DNA from: Chaetomium olivaceum
Taxonomy: Eukaryota; Ascomycota; Sordariomycetes; Sordariales; Chaetomiaceae
DNA length: 64,000 nt
Direction of reading: 5' to 3'
Assembly (NCBI GenBank): GCA_039881045.1
Contig: JAYWVB010000017.1
Coordinates: forward strand, 186,001 to 250,000
The notes beneath the pieces are model-generated. The model was not told where the DNA came from. It ran no database searches and was given only the letters and a program-made list of their open reading frames with translations. Made by a program: the position numbers and the translations under genes. Each line of letters opens with the position of its first letter. Position 1 is the first letter of the stretch. Below are positions 31,501 through 41,338 of the stretch, one piece after another.

Positions 31501-34500
31501 CGGCTCAAGTTCCAGGGGGAGCATGGCAGATCGCCCCACCCCCCTGTCTCACACGTTTCTTTGTGTTGATTGTGGGTTTCTCGGATTTGAGTGGCCGCTG
31601 AGAACAGAAGGCGTGGGAGGGAGTGGAGCGAGTTGGACCGCTAACAAGTGAGCAAAGTACGCAGAAGTTACAGATTACGGTCTACAGATTAACTGCAGAT
31701 TAACCAACTCGGAAACCCACGTTCTTTTATCCTTATCGGTACAATATCGATACAATTCCAAGGCATTTTACAACACTGAACGAAAAGCGGAATTGTAACC
31801 GTCTGCTCGCGGGTTACTTTCCGGCGCTGCACAGTCTCAGCCATGGAACTCCCCAGTCGGTTAATCACAGCGGCTCGTCACAGCATGCGCATGGCGACCT
31901 TGCCCCTCCCAGGCAGGTCTGGTTCAGCCGCTGCTGAAGCCTGTAACCAACAACCACCGACTAAGCTGGGGGCCGCCCACGACTGAAAACTTACCTAATC
32001 GGAAGGTACCACACCAGCTTCCCAATTTCGCCTCTTCACCCGCCAGTCCAGTCTGAAGAAGGAAATAAAGGAAAATAAAGTTGCAGGAGGAAATCTGTGC
32101 CGCCGTTGTGCGCCCGAGAGCCCCAGAGAGGCTCGAGCTCGCACACGGTCGTTGTCTCAGCGCCCTGTCCGTCAACGAGGTAGGCTTCGGGATGGCGTGC
32201 TGATTGTCTCTGCAAGGTTGGTCCTGTGGCGCAGGCGTGTTGAAGTCTGGCGACTCTCCACCTCAGCCCGCTTCAGCTTGTTAGAGAGCCATAAAAAGCA
32301 CCCTCATAACAACCTCAAGCGGCCCCTAAGTTGGTGGCGCTAATAATAACTATGTAAGAGCTGTCTGTTCACAACGGCAATACGGCATAAGCGTCGTCCC
32401 TACCAACAGCACGACTCCCGCTTGTCACGAGAAGGGTCCCATGTGATTGACGAGAAGGGCCGCTGCGGGATCTGAGCCGAGGGTAGGCTGTCATCCAACC
32501 TTCGGAACCAGGGGTTGTCGAGGGCAGCTCATGGCAACCATCGCCGCTATTTTCCATCAGCTCTTCGCCCCCGCCTGTCGAGGGACGCAAGGGAGGCAAC
32601 CTCGCTTCACCTACCCCCTTGTTCCTGCACGAGTTAACGTTGAACAGCATATCCGTGCGGTTATACCACAAAGTGCGGCGGAGATCGTGGTCGCGGCCAA
32701 TGGCTATCTCGGTCGGCTGGCTGCGTCCCCGGGGACACTTTCTCGTGAGCGCTTCTCGTGCTCAATGCTCCAGGCACTATTGTAATCCGCCTTGTCTGCA
32801 TCGGCTGACCGCGGATCTTCCCCGGAGTCTCACGGATAACCGGGGCCGACTCGTGGGGCCAAAACCCATGCTCTCCGCCGTTGGGAGGCCGATCTCCCAA
32901 CAGGATCGATGCTGCGCCGGGAGCAAAACGTGTCGTGGCCAGCCCGTTTCCCCGGTGCTGCTGACCACGGTACCGGCGCTTTTGACAGACGTTCTCCACC
33001 AGTTCGTCGTCGGCCGACGTAACCTTTCCCATCTCACCAACGCCTTCTCCGGACGGGAGGCAAGAAGTTTCGGCCGAACAGCGTCGGTCATTGCGCCAGT
33101 GCTCTGGAAAAACCCGCCCGCTCCGGCCGGCCAGCCACCGCTAACGTTAGTGAGTTAGTTAACCACCAAATCTCGACCGTGCGAGAGTCCCACGGGCAAT
33201 CTCTTTTGCATCTTGTCCACAGCAGTCAGTCCCACCCTCTGTGCTCTGGCGCACAGCAGGTGATCGGTCGCTGCCTTCGTCTGATATTCTTTCCGCTATA
33301 GTCGGACGAGATGCAGTATCACATTACTTGCATCGAGGAACACCGATTCGGGACGAGCCATGCGCACGCTGCATGCGCTAGTGATAGGAGACACCGTGCA
33401 CTTCCACGCAGGACCCTCCCCGATTCTCGTCGGGCGTCAGGGGTCGAGGCTGTTTCTTTTGTCACTCGTGGTTGACGAAGGTGTTTTTGCAGTTCGTTTT
33501 GAAGACACCAACCAGCGTTCTATCAACTGACACAGCGGCTTAAAAAGCATCCATCACACTCTTAGCTTCACGGTGAGTCAGTCCCAGCGTATATATCACT
33601 TCTCCTGACCTAAGCGCTGTGCTGAGACTCTTTCTGATTTTGCTAGTTTTTTTTTTCTTTTTCCTCTGGCACTCTTTCCTGAGTTGGTCGGTTGGTGGCT
33701 GATGGGTCCTTTTGCTTCCCAACAAGGGTCGAGCCACCTGACCCTCGCCCAGCACGCGGACGGAAAAACCCACCCACACACACCCACCCGGACACACAAT
33801 GACCTCCCTCCTCTTGTACGGCCGGTCATCTTATCATTACCAATGGCGCACTGGCCCAGCCCGCCGGGACCAGGTGGCGTCGATCTCGATTGCCTGCCCC
33901 CCGGACACACATGACATCCCCAGTCCCACGCGCCCATCCAAGACACGCGGAAGCACACGAAGGAAGCACAGAACACCCGTGACCAGAGCACGACACGGCG
34001 CCCAGGGGTTCTGTAGTATGAGCGGGGTGCAACGAGGGCTTTGCTCCAGGCTGTGTGACGTTGCTATCATGTCTTGTTTGCCGCCTGCAGAACACCGTGA
34101 CACGGACCCGTGGCGAGGGGCTCCGTCCGTCCGTCCGTCCGTCCGTCTTGACTGTCCGGTCTTCGAGGTGTTCGTTCGTTCCCCGACACCCGATCCCAAG
34201 GTAGCAACAGTAACACTGCCTGATTCTTCTTATCCCCGCGTCCCCCCCTTTTTCTTTTTCCCCGTTCTGCCCTCTTTTCGCCCCCTTACTCCATCTACAC
34301 TCTCACATGCCGCACAAGCACGCACCCAAAAGCCAAGTGGGGGGGGTTCGCACTGTCCCATTTCCATCCCAAGAACACGGGGTACGAGGGCACGGGACAC
34401 GGCGGCGAAATAATACGGGGGTGGGGGGTTGGGGCTATTAGCTGGGTTCTCGGGCGTAAGACGGGAAAATGGGGGATCACGGTGTACGGGCGGGCGTCTG

Positions 34501-35568
34501 CGAGAGGGGTGGCGAAATTCTTGGGTTGGCCGGCCGGCCGGAGCCGGGGACGGGATTTTTGGCGCTGGCCTCGTCGGACGGGGTGCCGAACCGGCGCGGT
34601 GGGTTTGGCTCGGTTCGGTTCGGTTGTCTGGTTGCCCATGGGTGGTGCTTGTTTGGTTGCAGACTCGGTGGGGCAACGGTGGGATGTCCTGTCGCTTGTG
34701 GAGGAGTGGTTACACGGCGGTCTGGTTATCTGGTGTTCGGGGTTGAGGAGTGGTCATGGGTGCTAGAGCAACGCCCCGTGGGTAGCGGTGGTGCGGTGTA
34801 GCAACAACGGCGCAGGGTAGGTAGGTACGGCCGCGTGCGCGCAAGACAGCGTGGGACCGTCACGGGTTGAGGGTCTCGGCTTTGGTCATGTCTCGGGAAG
34901 AAAGCAAACATAGCCCGTGGGTGCCGAGGCATTCATAAGGGTCGAGCTAAAGCTGAGAGGCTTCTGCGACTCGAACTTTTATGTTTAATGACAACTGAAC
35001 AAAGTGGGCAATACAGCTAGAGTAAGATTGTAAAGTGGGAAGACGTAAGCTAGTTGTCAATATGACTCTGCTGACTTGGGAGTGAAGATCTTTGGCATTT
35101 CACATCAGTTACTCGGCGATTACTCCTGAAGACATCACGGAACCCATGCCTTGGAACAGAACACTAGATGTTGTTTTTAAGTATTCAAGACAGAATCTAG
35201 CCCAGTACTACATCTTTCTTAAACCCCCTGGTTATGAGTGTTACACTAGAGGATATTCCAGGATTCTAGTTGATCAGCCCATAGTAGTCTGGCATGGGAA
35301 ACTCAACTATCTCAGCATATCTATGTCTTGCTATAGGTTCGCTATCCTTCGACTAGGTAGTTCGAAGCGCCTTGGATCTATTGGAAACCTTGGGGATCTT
35401 CGGAGTTCTATCTTATCTAACCTTCCATTACTAAATCAATAGGTAATGTCTATACAGGCGACGAGAGTCATAGCCGGCACGATACGCAATCATTGAATAT
35501 AAACAAGTAAAAAGGAATTGGAAAAAGCAAGTCAGAAAAAGAAGCTCTCAACTCATGAGAACTAACTC
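28505..35568. other. 7 kb without a supportable gene
   Basis: Many open frames of 60-300 codons cross this GC-rich interval on both strands (for example 28401-29324 minus, 32619-33158 plus, 33799-34413 plus), but none has ordered protein-like sequence, a recognisable domain or consistent splice sites. The portion next to 28504 is the presumed long promoter and leader of the bHLH gene. The last kilobase (34950-35560) is AT-richer, with an unremarkable 116-codon frame (35092-35442). The region may hold non-coding transcripts or strongly decayed sequence. Confidence 0.4.
34123..34147. repeat. Tetranucleotide microsatellite (CCGT)n
   Basis: Six uninterrupted ccgt units plus a partial unit. No coding context. 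Confidence 0.85.
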
Positions 35569-35639
35569 TGCGCCAAGAGGGAATCGAACCCCCCCTCAAC
35601 CTTGGAAGGGTTGAATCCTAACCACTAGACCATTGGCGC
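35569..35639 (-). tRNA. tRNA-Gly (anticodon TCC)
   Basis: On the minus strand the acceptor stem GCGCCAA pairs with TTGGCGC followed by discriminator A. The D-arm contains TGGTCTAGTGGTTAGGA. The anticodon stem CAACC/GGTTG encloses the loop CTTCCAA, giving anticodon TCC. The T-arm has GGTTCGATTCC. It is 71 bases long without intron. It would read GGA and possibly other GGN codons. It sits 9 bases from the tRNA-Ala gene on the same strand. Confidence 0.92.
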
Positions 35640-35648
35640 TGAGAGAAT

Positions 35649-35733
35649 TGGACGAGCTGGGAATCGAACCCAGGACCTTTCGCATACTGAGAGGCATGCT
35701 AAGCGAACGCTCTACCAACTGAGCCACACGCCC
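35649..35733 (-). tRNA. tRNA-Ala (anticodon AGC) with a 12-base intron
   Basis: The minus strand begins GGGCGTGTGGCTCAGTTGG and ends with the T-arm GGTTCGATTCC and CTCGTCC plus A. The anticodon stem TTCGC/GCGAA encloses loop TTAGCAT, interrupted after position 37 by the 12-base intron TGCCTCTCAGTA, the standard place for nuclear tRNA introns. The AGC anticodon is expected to be read as IGC after deamination. It lies just upstream of tRNA-Gly in the same direction. Confidence 0.92.
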
Positions 35734-36057
35734 TCTAGAACTTGTTGAGTTTTTTTTCGGAGGAGGTGGGACATGTGAGCTGGCTCCGTCTGGGGTTACT
35801 CCGGCCCGGAGGAGTTAAGGTAGTGGTCGTGGCGGGGCTCGGGGTCCTTGCATCAGGGCAGGGTCCACTACAGAGGGGAGACCTGATAAGATAACGGCAT
35901 ACGCAGAAATCTTGGCACGAAATTTCTCGCAGAGCAAAGCGCGAACACACGACTGACAAAAACCCATTCTGCAGAAGCATCTTCCTCCAAGTTGTAATTC
36001 TTCAACTTGAGTTTCCTCCTACACATTCACCCCCCATTCCAATCAAGGCTTATCAAG
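35734..36057 (+). promoter_or_regulatory. Spacer and presumed promoter/leader of the RRM gene
   Basis: About 320 bases between the 5' end of tRNA-Ala and the RRM gene start. The leader just before the ATG is pyrimidine-rich (tttcctcctacacattcacccccc). The upstream RNA polymerase III genes may influence it. Confidence 0.4.
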
Positions 36058-37395
36058 ATGTAAGTGCACAATATCCCCTTCATTGTATTGTGCGGACACG
36101 AATTGACGCTGGATTAGGCATTCTCTCCGCCGTGCTGCTCTGAGGTCGGCCGTCTCGGCCTCGAGGTCCGTCTCGACCACGACACGTTTCGCTCCTTTTG
36201 CTGCTCGGGTCAGCTCAGAATGCAACGCTTCGAAAGTCGCTGCGCCCCAAGCGCTCCGGTTCTTTTCGCAGACGATTCGCAAGGCCTCTGAGGAGAAGGA
36301 CCTGGAAGACGCACAGCGCGAGGCTGCCGCCGAAGCTGAACAGGACCCCGAGGTAAGATTGCTAACGCAGACCATGTCATGTTCAGATCGCTCAGGCCGC
36401 TAACATTGCTCTCAGGCCTTTGTCGGACAGTCTCAAGCCGATATTCAAGAGGCAAGCCAGGAGTCCGCCCCGCAGGAGTTCACCCCGCCGCCCACTGGAC
36501 GGGTTCCTCCGAGCAAAAACTGTGAGTTACGACGCACTGACGATTTCTGTATGACATGGCCGCTAACAGCGACTCGGGACAGTGCCCCATTCCGCCTTCG
36601 TCCGCAACCTTGTGTTCGAACTCACCGAGGAGCACCTCGTCAAGGCCTTCGAGAAGTACGGTAACGTCACGGGTGCCTTCGTCGCGCGTGACCCCCGCGG
36701 TATGAGCAAAGGGTAAGTTCTAACCACTCCTCCAACGCCGCCTCGCGGCGCCGCTCCCACACAGTTTCCGGCTAACCTTTGGTGTTCCATTCAGGTTCGG
36801 CTTCGTGTCCTTTGATAGCGCCGAGGAACTCCAGGCGGCGTGCGAGGCCGTCAACGGCTCATTCTGGCACGGTCGCCGCATCACTTGCATTCCCCGGACC
36901 GAGCGACCGGAGGGTGACTCCCGGAACAAGCACCGGAACTCGCCCAGCGAACCCACTCCTCAGCTTTTCATCGGCAACATTCCCTACGAGACAACCGACG
37001 CCGAGCTGAACCGGCTCTTCCAGGGCATGGGTAACGTCAAGGACGTGCGGGTGGCTGTCGACCGCACTACCGGCTGGCCCCGCGGCTTCGCGCACGCCGA
37101 TTTCCCCTCGGTCGAGGCGGCTGCCGAAGCGAAGAACAGGCTGGAGGGCGCTAAGCTCAACGACAGGCCTCTGCGGATTGATTTTGCTCAAGGGTACAGG
37201 AGAGGCCAGGACCGGGCTGAGGGTCGGTCCGAGGGTCGGTCTGAGGGTCGGTCTGACGGCCGGCGCTTTAACGACAGGGGCAACCGGGGCGACCGGGGTG
37301 ACCGCGGCGACCGCGGCGATAGAGGCGACAGGTACGACCGGGGCGACAGGAACGACAGGTTTGACAGGGGCTCCGAGGAATCTGACAGGTACTAA
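36058..37395 (+). CDS. Mitochondrial-type RNA-binding protein with two RRM domains
   Basis: Five exons: 36058-36059, 36118-36352, 36416-36521, 36583-36712 and 36795-37395, giving 357 residues. Exon 1 contributes only A and T of the start codon; GTAAGT follows directly and the G comes from exon 2. The N-terminus, MHSLRRAALRSAVSASRSVS then TTTRF, is Arg/Ser-rich without acids, a likely mitochondrial presequence. RRM1 shows SAFVRNLVFELTEEHLVKAF and GFGFVSFDS; RRM2 shows LFIGNIPYETTDAELNRLF and GFAHADF. The tail is rich in Gly-Asp-Arg (GDRGDRGDRGDR) with preceding GRSEGRS repeats, resembling RGG-type RNA-binding tails. A role in mitochondrial RNA handling is inferred from the presequence and RRMs. 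All splice joints keep frame. Confidence 0.88.
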
Positions 37396-38467
37396 AGTAC
37401 GATTGTGAGACGGGATGCTGGCCATGGGGACCTGGTTGTCGGGAATTTGGAAGATGCCACATTACTCTCGGGCGGCGTCGGTGGCAACTGTAATCTGTAG
37501 ATTGATGTTTGGGAATGTGTCTTTCTTCTTGGCAGAATAGCCGTGTACAACAAAAACTAAAAATCTCCCTTACACACTGCTTGACCGCTGGGTGAACATG
37601 AGAAAAATGGCCAGCCTTCACAAGAAAGGGAGGCTTTGCTGCACCCCAATGCTAACGAGCCAGACACACGGGCAAAACAAAATAAGAAAACCGGACTCCA
37701 AATATAGAAGCTCGAGTTGTCCTAAACAGAAAGTAACGGGAGGCTTTTTACTCGATTCACATTTATTATTTCTTTTACCTAGTTTCTGTTCTTCTTTCTT
37801 TCATCTCCATCCCTTCTTCTTTTCCTTTCCTGTTTTTTCTGTCTTTTTATCTAGTTTCTATTCTTCTCTCTTTCCTCTCCACCTCTTCTTTCTATCCTTT
37901 TCTTTTCCTTTTCTTTTCATTTCTTTTACACGAGCCTATTTTCTTTTGGAGTTCGTCTTTTTTTGGCCAGGAGAAGGCCGAGCACATGTTCGGAGTGGGG
38001 CGGCATTGGCGGCTCATTGCTGCCGGCCCCAGACCCGGGAGTTGGGGAGGGGGCTGCTGCTGCCTCGGCATAACTCACGCCTCCAGCCCAGGGGCCTGTA
38101 AACGATTGGCGCCCCAGTGGCGGGCCCAAAACTTGCATCGGCGGCCCGACCTTGACCCCATCCATCCAACTCACTCACCGGACTGGAGTAACCAACCCGA
38201 TCCATCCTCCCCCTACATAACAACAAAGCAATGAACTGGTGCCTTATTTCGGCCTGACCTTTTGTTTATCGCCTATGATTTTGGGCGTTCCATATCCTGC
38301 GAAGATTCCTTTCTCTTTGCTACAAGTTTTAACCCTCCTGCATTTGTCAGCCCCTCCTTCGTGATTGACCCCTCCATCGCCGAGGTTGTGTTTTGTTTCC
38401 ATTTCCAATCTTCCATATTCCTGGCTTGCACCCTCGTACCTTCGCATTCTCGCATTACACAGCAGCC
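37396..38467. other. RRM-to-PEX5 intergenic region
   Basis: Holds the 3' region of the RRM gene, the pyrimidine tandem at 37768-37930 and the presumed PEX5 promoter. The PEX5 frame stays open upstream to 38262, but the ATG at 38468 starts the conserved sequence. Confidence 0.5.
37768..37930 (+). repeat. Polypyrimidine tract with a diverged tandem duplication of about 72 bases
   Basis: Two copies, each beginning ctagtttct, start at 37779 and 37851 and continue with nearly pure C/T sequence (gttcttctttctttcatctc versus attcttctctctttcctctc). The strand asymmetry is extreme over about 160 bases. Confidence 0.75.
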
Positions 38468-40499
38468 ATGTCTTTCCTTGGGGGCGCCGAGTGCTCAACA
38501 GCGGGAAACCCGCTTAGCCAGTTCACAAAGCACGTTCAAGACGACAAGAGTCTGCAGCATGACCGACTCGTTGGCCGAGGTCCGAATGCTGCCGCTGGTG
38601 GCTTCAGGAGTGCGGCTCACAATGCTCCTCAGGATGAGGTGCGTCCGGAACAGAAGAAGCGGGAGACAGAGTGGCGAACTCATGCTGACCTTTACTGTTG
38701 AACAGATGATGAACGGCTTCCTTCACCAGTCACCGGGCCTCCCCGAGATGCCCCTCGAACAGCATGGCCCCATGGGTCAGGTGCATATCGACCAAGGCCG
38801 TGGCGTACACCTCCGAGCCCAATCTGGCTCGCCCATGTCTGCGGGCTGGGCCCCTCCCGACACCCAGGCCGCCATGGAAGCCGCTTTCAACGCTCCGGCG
38901 GGGACGCATTTCAGTCCGGACGAGTTCGCCAAGTTTCAACAGATGAGCGGTGTGCCGGCTGCCGCACATGCTAGCCCAATGGCCGGAGCCAGCAGCGGGA
39001 TGATGGGTCAGCAGCGGCCGATGATGATGGGTGGCATGAGCTACAACAGCATGATGTCTCGCCCCATGTTCCAGCCTATGTACGGCCCACAGATGCAGAT
39101 GGCGCACCAGCAACCGCCACAACAACAAGAGGTTGAAGGCAAGGGTAAAGGCAAGGTGGTAGAGCTGGATGAGACCAAGTGGGAGGAACAATTTCAGCGG
39201 ATGGAGCTGCAGGACCAGCAACTGCGTGAGGAGAAGGATGAATCGCTAGCCATGGAGCCAGAGCTGAACCAGATGGACGAGAAGCTGCTGCACTCCGAGA
39301 CGGGCTACGGCGACCTCGAGTCGATATGGCGTGGAATCCAGGCCGAGCAGGATGCGATGAAGGATCTTGACGGCATTGAGGAAGATTTCGCCAAGTTCGA
39401 TAGCTCCTATTTGGCCAACGATAACCTCAACGACTGGGGGCTTAGTAACCGTATGGGTACCGACCCCATCATCCAGGACTATCTCTTTGAGGAAGAGAAC
39501 CTCTTCCAAGGCCAGCCCAGCCCTTTTGACGAGGGTGTACGCATCATGAACGAAGGCGGCAACCTCTCCCTCGCCGCACTCGCCTTTGAGGCGGCCGTGC
39601 AAAAAGACCCGAACCACGTTGAAGCATGGGTCTACCTCGGCAGCTCGCAAGCCCAAAACGAAAAGGAAGAGGCCGCCATCCGCGCGCTCGAGCAAGCCCT
39701 CAAACTCGACCCCAATAACCTCCCCGCCCTCATGGCGCTCGCCGTGTCCTATACCAACGAAGGCTACGACAGCACCGCCTACCGCACGCTCGAGCGGTGG
39801 CTCTCGGTCAAATACCCCGCCATCATCGCCCCGACCGACCTCTCCTCAGCCGCAGAGATGGGCTTCACCGACCGTGCCCAGCTCCAGCAGCGCATCACAC
39901 AGCTCTTCCTAGCGGCGGCGCGCCTGGCGCCGGACGGCGACCACATGGACCCGGACGTCCAGGTCGGGTTGGGCGTGCTCTTCTACGGCGCCGAGCAGTA
40001 CGACAAGGCGGTCGACTGCTTCCAGGCGGCACTGCACAGCTCCGAACTCGGCACCTCCAACCAACAGGAACAGGTGCACCTGTTGTGGAACCGCCTCGGC
40101 GCCACGCTCGCCAACTCGGGCCGCTCGGAAGAAGCCATCGCCGCCTATGAGAAGGCGCTCGCCATCCACCCCAACTTTGTGCGCGCGCGCTACAACCTCG
40201 GCGTCTCCTGCATTAACATAGGCTGTCACGCCGAGGCCGCCGGCCACCTGCTCGCGTCGCTGGACATGCACAAGTCGGTCGAGACAAGCGGCCGCGAGAA
40301 GGCCCGCGAGCTGCTCGGCGGGGATGCCGCGGGGCCCGGCGCCGACGCCCGCATCGAGGCCATGACCACCCAGAATCGCAGTACCACCCTCTACGACACC
40401 CTGCGCCGCGTGTTCACCCAGATGGGGCGGCGTGACCTGGCGGAGAAGGTTGTCGTGGGTGTGGACCCCGCCGTGTTCAGGGGGGAGTTTGATTTTTGA
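38468..40499 (+). CDS. PEX5: Peroxisomal targeting signal 1 receptor Pex5
   Basis: Exon 1 (38468-38638) and exon 2 (38706-40499) are joined over a 67-base intron (GAG|ATG joint), giving 654 residues. The N-terminus MSFLGGAECSTAGNPLSQFT has a cysteine at position 9, at the place of the conserved ubiquitinated cysteine used for receptor recycling. A Met/Pro/Gln-rich disordered middle includes WEEQF (a WxxxF-type motif for Pex14/Pex13 contact) and the related ESIWRGI. The C-terminal half is TPR repeats (AWVYLGSSQAQNEKEEAAIR; ALEQALKLDPNNLPALMALA; DVQVGLGVLFYGAEQYDKAV; AIAAYEKALAIHPNFVRARY) that bind the C-terminal SKL-type signal of matrix cargo. It cycles between cytosol and peroxisome membrane. 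Length and order fit fungal Pex5; no frame damage. Confidence 0.96.
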
Positions 40500-41338
40500 C
40501 GGGGCCGCTGACCCTAGCCCGGTCACTGGCCGTCCTGGCGCGGATCCCGTAAAGGGGGGCGCCGTGAGGAGGATTTGGTATCTGAACGGGGCGGGAATGG
40601 TGTGGGAACGGAGGGTGGTATTTTGAAGCCTTCTTGAATGAAGTTCACTCACCCTATTTTCCCTTTGCCGGATGGATGATGGGCGGAAGGGTCTGATGAC
40701 ACCAGGAGCGTATATACACAGCGCAGGAGACAGTTAGGTGCCTAATAATATCTGTGATCCGGAATACAATCGAACCAGGCAAGGATGGATGGATATCAAC
40801 GTCGGGAAGATTACTCGTTGTCGGCGGTGTGACGGTCGGTTGACGGGTCTGTACAATACGTTTGGAACCAAATAAGGGTTGATAGAACGTAGCAATCAGC
40901 GGTACTAGCGACATAGCGAAGCGTTGGCTCGCGGATGACATTACCTGGTTGATGATGTGGACATGTTGATCATATGCGGATGAGTTACTCTCTCTGAGGT
41001 GTATTTTGCCCCCGAAGACCCTAGCAGGGTATCGACCGACCATGTTAAGTAGATATCAGACCGAGATGCGTATCCTCCAAGAATGTACGATATCACCCCG
41101 AAGCTCCATCGCCACCAGCTGGATGGAATAAATCAAGACTCGGCCGGCGGAGCCAGCATCATCGGTACACAGACCGCGCGCGGCAACCCCCGATAACCCA
41201 TCACAGCATTCCTCAACAAGCACACAACAGTAGATACGCCTACACTAACCCACACAGCAACTCGACACCCAGTCCATCACCACACGCCCCCCTACCCACC
41301 ACCACCACCACATCTCATCCAGCTCCGCCACCGCCCAT
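40500..41338. other. Region between convergent PEX5 and REX1 genes
   Basis: The two genes end toward each other; 840 bases include two 3' untranslated regions. A short minus-strand frame (40654-41043) has no recognisable features. Confidence 0.45.

Noticed and set aside
35092..35442. 116-codon plus-strand open frame
   Set aside because: Starts without upstream signals, no recognisable domain, AT-rich unlike genuine genes in the window.
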